Positions 60,328 to 64,000 of a stretch of DNA of 64,000 bases are shown here, in pieces. The notes beneath the pieces are model-generated. The model ran no database searches. It saw only the letters and a list, made by a program, of their open reading frames with translations, and had not been told where the DNA came from. This stretch comes from JANYGA01 sp031420415. GTDB taxonomy: Bacteria > Vulcanimicrobiota > Vulcanimicrobiia > Vulcanimicrobiales > Vulcanimicrobiaceae. Location: positions 1 to 64,000 of the forward strand of contig JANOMT010000027.1 of NCBI GenBank assembly GCA_031420415.1, read 5' to 3'. Both the position numbers and the translations under genes were made by a program. Every line of letters starts with the position of its first letter. Within the stretch, counting starts at the first letter, position 1.

Positions 60328-61113
60328 TTGCGTCCGAAGAAACGCTTGGGGCAGAATTTCCTCATGGACGGCGGTGCATCGAAGCGCATCGCCACGCTCT
60401 GTGTCGAGCCGCCCGCATCGCGCGTGATCGAAATCGGGCCGGGCACGGGCGCGCTAACCGCAGCCCTCGTCGCGGCAGGCGCCGAGGTCACGGCAGTCGA
60501 GGTCGATGACGACATGGTCACGATCTTGCGAGACCGCAGCGATCTCGCTGCCGCGACGATCGTGCACGAAGATGCGCTCGCGTACGACTATGCCGCGTTC
60601 GCGACGGCGGGCGCGTGGTGCGCGGCCGGAAATCTCCCGTACAATATCGCGACCACACTGTTGACGATGTGGCTCGAAGCGCCCGCACCGCCCGCACGCA
60701 TCGTCATCATGGTCCAGCGCGAAGTCGCGGATCGGCTGACCGCGGCGCCGTCGACGCCGCCCTACGGCAGCCTCACGGTGTTCTGTCGCTTCTTTGCCGT
60801 TGCGAAACGCGCGTTCGTCCTGCGGCCGGGTTCGTTTTTTCCACGACCCGGTGTCGATAGTGCCGTCGTCGTGCTCACGCCGCACGTGGAGCCGCCGGTA
60901 CGCGTTCGAGACCGCGCGTTCTTCCTGCAGGTCGTGCGCGCAAGCTTCGCGTACCGCCGCAAGACGCTCGCCAATAGTTTGCTCCTCGCGCTCGAAATCG
61001 ATCGCGCGCGCACGCAGTCGGCGTTGGCAGCGCTCAACATCGATTCGGAGATCCGTGCGGAACAACTCGACCTGGGCGCTTTCGGCGCTCTCGCCGACGC
61101 CCTGGCCCCCTGA
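60328..61113 (+). CDS. rsmA: 16S rRNA (adenine1518/1519-N6) dimethyltransferase
   Basis: 261 residues from TTG 60328. RPKKRLGQNFLMDGGASKRI, VIEIGPGTGALTAALVAAGA, VEVDDDMVTIL and the catalytic NLPYNIATTLL are KsgA/RsmA signatures, followed by MVQREVADRL and FRPGxFFPxPxVxSxVV-type LRPGSFFPRPGVDSAVVVL. The frame upstream reads ARALLAARGLRPKK, as homologues usually begin, but has no ATG, GTG or TTG there. Either translation begins at this unsupported TTG or at a non-standard codon nearer the 3D gene (47-nt gap). Confidence 0.92.
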   Translation: MRPKKRLGQNFLMDGGASKRIATLCVEPPASRVIEIGPGTGALTAALVAAGAEVTAVEVDDDMVTILRDRSDLAAATIVHEDALAYDYAAFATAGAWCAAGNLPYNIATTLLTMWLEAPAPPARIVIMVQREVADRLTAAPSTPPYGSLTVFCRFFAVAKRAFVLRPGSFFPRPGVDSAVVVLTPHVEPPVRVRDRAFFLQVVRASFAYRRKTLANSLLLALEIDRARTQSALAALNIDSEIRAEQLDLGAFGALADALAP

Positions 61114-61852
61114 TGCGTGGCGCCCGGCGCTGACGATCCTCGCGGGCTTCGGCGCCGTCATTTTTTACGTGGTCCCACCACTCGTGTATCTCGTCATCGC
61201 CGCGGCATTTCACGTCGTCGATCTGCGGCATCCGCTTCGAAACGCCGATCAGCTCCTCGTCGCTCAGCTCGTCGGTTACATTCCCATCGCGATCTATCTC
61301 GGCTACGCTCTGCCACGCCTCGCACGGCTCTCGCTGCACGATCTCGGCTTTCGTCGTCCGACGGCAGGGGAGATGGGGACGGCGTTGCTCGGTACGATCG
61401 CCATGTGGCTCGCCGTCACCCTCGTCGGCGCGGCAATCGTCGGCGTTACGCACCGACACGACACCGAAAATGCGATCGCACTCCTTGCTGCGATGAAAAC
61501 ACACGCCGAGCAGGTTGCCTTTTTCCTCCTCGCCTGCGTGCTCGCGCCGATGATCGAGGAGCTTATTTTTCGCGTCTTCCTCTTCAACGCGATCTCGAAA
61601 TACGTCGCTCGGGTCGGCCGCGGGGTCGTGCCGCTCGCCATCGCCATTATCGTGAGCGGCGCGATCTTTGGCGCGGTCCATGCGGGTTCGGTCTCACAAC
61701 TGCTCACGGTCTCCGTCCCGCTCACCGTCGGTGGCATCGTGCTCGCGTATGTCTACGCGCGCACGCACAATTATTGGGCGAGCGTGACGACGCATGCGAT
61801 GTTCAACTCGATTAGCGTGTTCGCGATCTTCGTCTTTCACCAAAAGCCGTGA
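61055..61852 (+). CDS. CPBP-family intramembrane metalloprotease
   Basis: Polytopic protein with the three CPBP (CAAX-protease-like/ABI) motifs: EE-x3-R in MIEELIFRVFLF, F-x3-H in IFGAVHAG and H-x3-N in HAMFN. About seven TM helices, the first at PALTILAGFGAVIFYVVPPL. The start is unresolved: no standard codon lies between the rsmA stop and the first helix, so I use the GTG at 61055, inside the last 59 nt of rsmA. CTG 61130 or GTG 61169 (cutting the helix) are alternatives. Substrates are unknown; such proteases act in protein maturation or peptide immunity. Confidence 0.82.
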   Translation: MRNNSTWALSALSPTPWPPDAWRPALTILAGFGAVIFYVVPPLVYLVIAAAFHVVDLRHPLRNADQLLVAQLVGYIPIAIYLGYALPRLARLSLHDLGFRRPTAGEMGTALLGTIAMWLAVTLVGAAIVGVTHRHDTENAIALLAAMKTHAEQVAFFLLACVLAPMIEELIFRVFLFNAISKYVARVGRGVVPLAIAIIVSGAIFGAVHAGSVSQLLTVSVPLTVGGIVLAYVYARTHNYWASVTTHAMFNSISVFAIFVFHQKP

Positions 61853-62901
61853 TCGCGCAGACGGGCTCTTCCCTGAGGCTCGGTCTCGATGCCGGGAGTC
61901 TTGCGGTCGATCGTCGCGGAATGGGCCGGCTCGCGCGCGGCGTCCTGCGGGCGGCCGCCGAACGCGGCGACATCGAAATCGTCCTCCTCGCGGATCGTCG
62001 CGAACATCGCGAGGCCCTCGCACTCGAGTTTCCATACCCCATCGCCGCAACGAAGTCGGCGGCACGACGCGACCGCTACGATGTCGTCTGGTTTCCTTTC
62101 AACGGCGCGCGCTTCAGCACGTCTGCGCCATCGCTCGTGAGCCTCCACGATGCTTTCGCTTTCTCGCTCCCGCATCGCGAGCCGATCGCGCGCGCGCGCG
62201 AACAGGGGCCGATCCGTCGCGCCGCTCGCGATGCGACGCGCGTGCTGACGCACTCGACGTGGGCGCGCGACGAGATCGAGCACCATCTTCACGTCGAGCG
62301 CGATCGGATCGCGACGATCGCACCCTCTCCCGATCCGTTTTGGTTTCCCGCGGGCGGCGACGCCTTGCCCGCCGGTATCGCCGGTAGCCGATTCGCCCTC
62401 TTCGTCGGGCCGAGCGAAGCGCGAAAGAACGTTCGCGTCGCGATCGACGGATGCGCGCGCGCGATGCGCGAACCGGGCGAGATGCTCGTGATCGCGGGGA
62501 CGCTATCACCGCAGGATCGGGCCTACGCCCGTGCGCGCGGCGTCCGCGCAGGCGAAATCGAGGCGAGCGATACCGTCTTGCGAGCCCTCTATCGCAACGC
62601 CGAAATCGTCCTCGTGCCGTCGCTTGCCGAGGGTTTCGGGCTCGTCGCGATGGAGGCCATGGCATGCGGTGCTGCGGTGCTCGCCGCCGATGCAACGGCG
62701 CTCCCGGAATCGACTGACGGTGCGGCCGCGCTCATCGATCCGCGCGACGTCGGAACGTGGGCGGGTGCGATCCGCACGCTCTTGGACGATCCATCACGGC
62801 TTGCGGCTCTGCGCGATCGTGCGACGACCCGATTCGCTTTCGCCGACCGCACGTCGTACGGTCGCGCGGTCACGTCGCTCTTACGCGAACTCGCGCGTTA
62901 G
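61849..62901 (+). CDS. Glycosyltransferase family 4
   Basis: 350 residues from GTG 61849, overlapping the protease stop (GTGA). LGLDAGSLAVDRRGMGRLAR is a GT4 acceptor-side start; SLVSLHDAFAFSLPHREPIA, THSTWARDEIEHHLHVERDR, FALFVGPSEARKNVRVAIDG and the donor-site VPSLAEGFGLVAMEAMACGA (E-x7-E) follow. Pattern of envelope-polysaccharide mannosyltransferases. It ends convergently, overlapping the next glycosyltransferase by 21 nt. Confidence 0.9.
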   Translation: MIAQTGSSLRLGLDAGSLAVDRRGMGRLARGVLRAAAERGDIEIVLLADRREHREALALEFPYPIAATKSAARRDRYDVVWFPFNGARFSTSAPSLVSLHDAFAFSLPHREPIARAREQGPIRRAARDATRVLTHSTWARDEIEHHLHVERDRIATIAPSPDPFWFPAGGDALPAGIAGSRFALFVGPSEARKNVRVAIDGCARAMREPGEMLVIAGTLSPQDRAYARARGVRAGEIEASDTVLRALYRNAEIVLVPSLAEGFGLVAMEAMACGAAVLAADATALPESTDGAAALIDPRDVGTWAGAIRTLLDDPSRLAALRDRATTRFAFADRTSYGRAVTSLLRELAR

Positions 62902-64000
62902 AGCCACAGCCTCCGGCCCCAAGCGAACGATCCGCTCCACGATAGCCGCGAACCGCGCCTTAAATGCTTGGGGACCGAACGATTCGGCATGTGCGCGCAC
63001 GACCGCCGCATCGTATCGGTCGGGATCGAAACGTCCGAGCGTTGCGGCGAGTGAGTCCGCGGTCGCTTCGGAAAAGTACTCGCCCGTGATGCCGGGCCGG
63101 ATCGTCTCGAGCGCTCCGCCCGCACCGTAGGCGATCACCGGACGTCCCGAAGCGTTGGCCTCGAGCGGCACGAGCCCGTAATCTTCTTCACCCGGCAAGA
63201 GCACCACGCGCGCGCGTCCCATCACATCGCGTAAGGAAACATCGGAGAGCGCGCGGAGAAATTCCGTCTGCGTTCCGAGCGCTTCGGCCTTGAGAGCTGC
63301 TTCTGCGGGACCGACGCCGACGATCACGAGCTTCATGCCGACGATCGCGCACGCGCGGATCGCGAGATCGATCCGCTTATAGGGCAGTAAACGCGAAACG
63401 ACGAGCGCGTAATCGCCATCGCCCGAGCCCACACGGAAGCGTTCGAGATCGATCGGGCAGTGAGCGACGAAAGATTCACGACCGTAGTATTTTTTGACGC
63501 GCGCCGCGACGTTATGCGAGTTCGCGACGAACGCCGTGGGTCGCTGTGCCGCAACGCGATCCCAGGCGACGAGTCGATCGACGACCGGCCGCGCGAGCGT
63601 CGCGACGATTCCCGAGGCGCCGCCCGCAAGCCCACCGACATACGCGTCGTACGCAAAAGCGAAACGGCTAACGGTGTGGATGTAGCAGACGTGCGTCGCG
63701 TCTTTGCGAAAACGGACGCCTTTCGCCCACGCCGTCGTCGTGCTCACGATCGTATCGTACGCGGAGAGATCGAGGCGTTCGAAAGCGCTGGGATAGAGCG
63801 GTGCGAGAAAGCGAAAATAGCGAGACGAACCGGGAAATTTTTGGAGGTACGACGTCCGGACGCGCGCGGGATCGACGAGATCTCCCGTCGCGGCCCGATC
63901 GAAAAGCGACGTGTAGATCGGTGCTTCGGGATAGAGGTCGGCGACGTGGCGGAAAACGCGTTCCGCACCGCCGCGCTGGTTGAGGTAGTCGTGAACCAGC
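62881..64000 (-). CDS. Glycosyltransferase family 4 (N-terminus cut by window end)
   Basis: The frame is open to the window edge; the first visible residues are LVHDYLNQRGGAERVFRHVA, the usual second strand of this GT4 group, so only a few N-terminal residues are missing. Then EAPIYTSLFD, RTSYLQKFPGSSRYFRFL, LYPSAFERLDLSAYDTIVST, FVANSHNVAARVKKYYGRES and a donor-site GEEDYGLVPLEANASGRPVI (E-x7-E type). Typical of capsule/O-antigen or exopolysaccharide clusters (WbaZ-like mannosyltransferases), which probably continue beyond the window. Confidence 0.9.
   Translation of the reverse strand, partial: LVHDYLNQRGGAERVFRHVADLYPEAPIYTSLFDRAATGDLVDPARVRTSYLQKFPGSSRYFRFLAPLYPSAFERLDLSAYDTIVSTTTAWAKGVRFRKDATHVCYIHTVSRFAFAYDAYVGGLAGGASGIVATLARPVVDRLVAWDRVAAQRPTAFVANSHNVAARVKKYYGRESFVAHCPIDLERFRVGSGDGDYALVVSRLLPYKRIDLAIRACAIVGMKLVIVGVGPAEAALKAEALGTQTEFLRALSDVSLRDVMGRARVVLLPGEEDYGLVPLEANASGRPVIAYGAGGALETIRPGITGEYFSEATADSLAATLGRFDPDRYDAAVVRAHAESFGPQAFKARFAAIVERIVRLGPEAVALTREFA

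Noticed and set aside
1..64000. tRNA, rRNA, CRISPR arrays, transposases, integrases, prophage genes
   Set aside because: None seen on either strand; repeats noticed are short inverted repeats or low-complexity coding stretches (infB linker, TonB proline-rich regions).

Overview
The window is GC-rich, has no RNA genes, CRISPR arrays or insertion sequences, and is packed with bacterial housekeeping genes in long, mostly minus-strand operons whose stop and start codons usually overlap (ATGA, GTGA, TGATG). Three things suggest a diderm lineage on the Terrabacteria side: TonB/ExbB/ExbD next to PBP1A, a Gram-positive-type LexA box (CGAAC-N4-GTTCG), and gene orders shared with Firmicutes/Actinobacteria (rimP-nusA-ylxR-infB-rbfA-nrnA-truB-ribF; a YabE-like 3D-domain gene before rsmA). 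My best guess is candidate phylum Eremiobacterota (WPS-2). That is inference from composition and synteny only. The palindrome CGATCG is strikingly frequent throughout.

Layout. (1) 1-8505: a CrtC/AttH-like secreted protein (cut by the window edge), an FtsX-type ABC permease and its ATPase, plus a probable biosynthetic operon (ferredoxin, methyltransferase, FAD oxidoreductase, SRPBCC cyclase-like protein, ketosynthase) reading into the ATPase gene. (2) 8642-13333: an unusual membrane-anchored Clp-like AAA+ protein, a YyaL/DUF255 thioredoxin-domain protein and a TlpA/ResA-like thioredoxin. (3) 13429-23045: the translation/RNA operon rimP-nusA-ylxR-infB-(two small membrane proteins)-rbfA-(39-aa ORF)-nrnA-truB-ribF with a recognisable promoter and leader hairpin. 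(4) 23074-30663: an AAA+ ATPase with a winged-helix tail behind a palindromic operator, facing a livHMGFK uptake operon that ends in glpK and a short unknown gene. (5) 30768-33464: a TonB-like protein with an apparent frameshift, divergent from pyk.

(6) 33449-49669 is one nearly gap-free minus-strand run of 18 genes: uppP, a small membrane protein, moaC, mogA, folC, folP, folB, a folK fused to a degenerate biotin-carrier domain, accC, nusB, PBP1A, xseA, xseB, tlyA, nadK, recN, a glycosyltransferase and an acetyltransferase. (7) 49704-52035: exbB-exbD-exbD-tonB. (8) 52156-56585: rluB, aroH, aroF, tyrA (pseudouridylation; start of aromatic synthesis and the tyrosine branch) and a secreted TonB_C-TPR protein. 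(9) 56655-57774: an apparently SOS-controlled pair, an unknown 145-aa protein and 3-methyladenine DNA glycosylase, behind a near-consensus promoter with a perfect LexA box in its spacer. (10) 57771-64000: three glycosyltransferases (the last cut by the window end) flanking a structured leader, a YabE-like 3D-domain wall protein, rsmA and a CPBP membrane protease.

Most informative oddities: the LexA-controlled unknown gene with mpg; the FolK-BCCP fusion lacking the biotinylated lysine; the zinc-finger/TM-anchored Clp ATPase lacking the ClpP-loop segment; the ketosynthase operon joined to an ABC exporter; and several genes without standard start codons (ylxR, rsmA, the CPBP protease).
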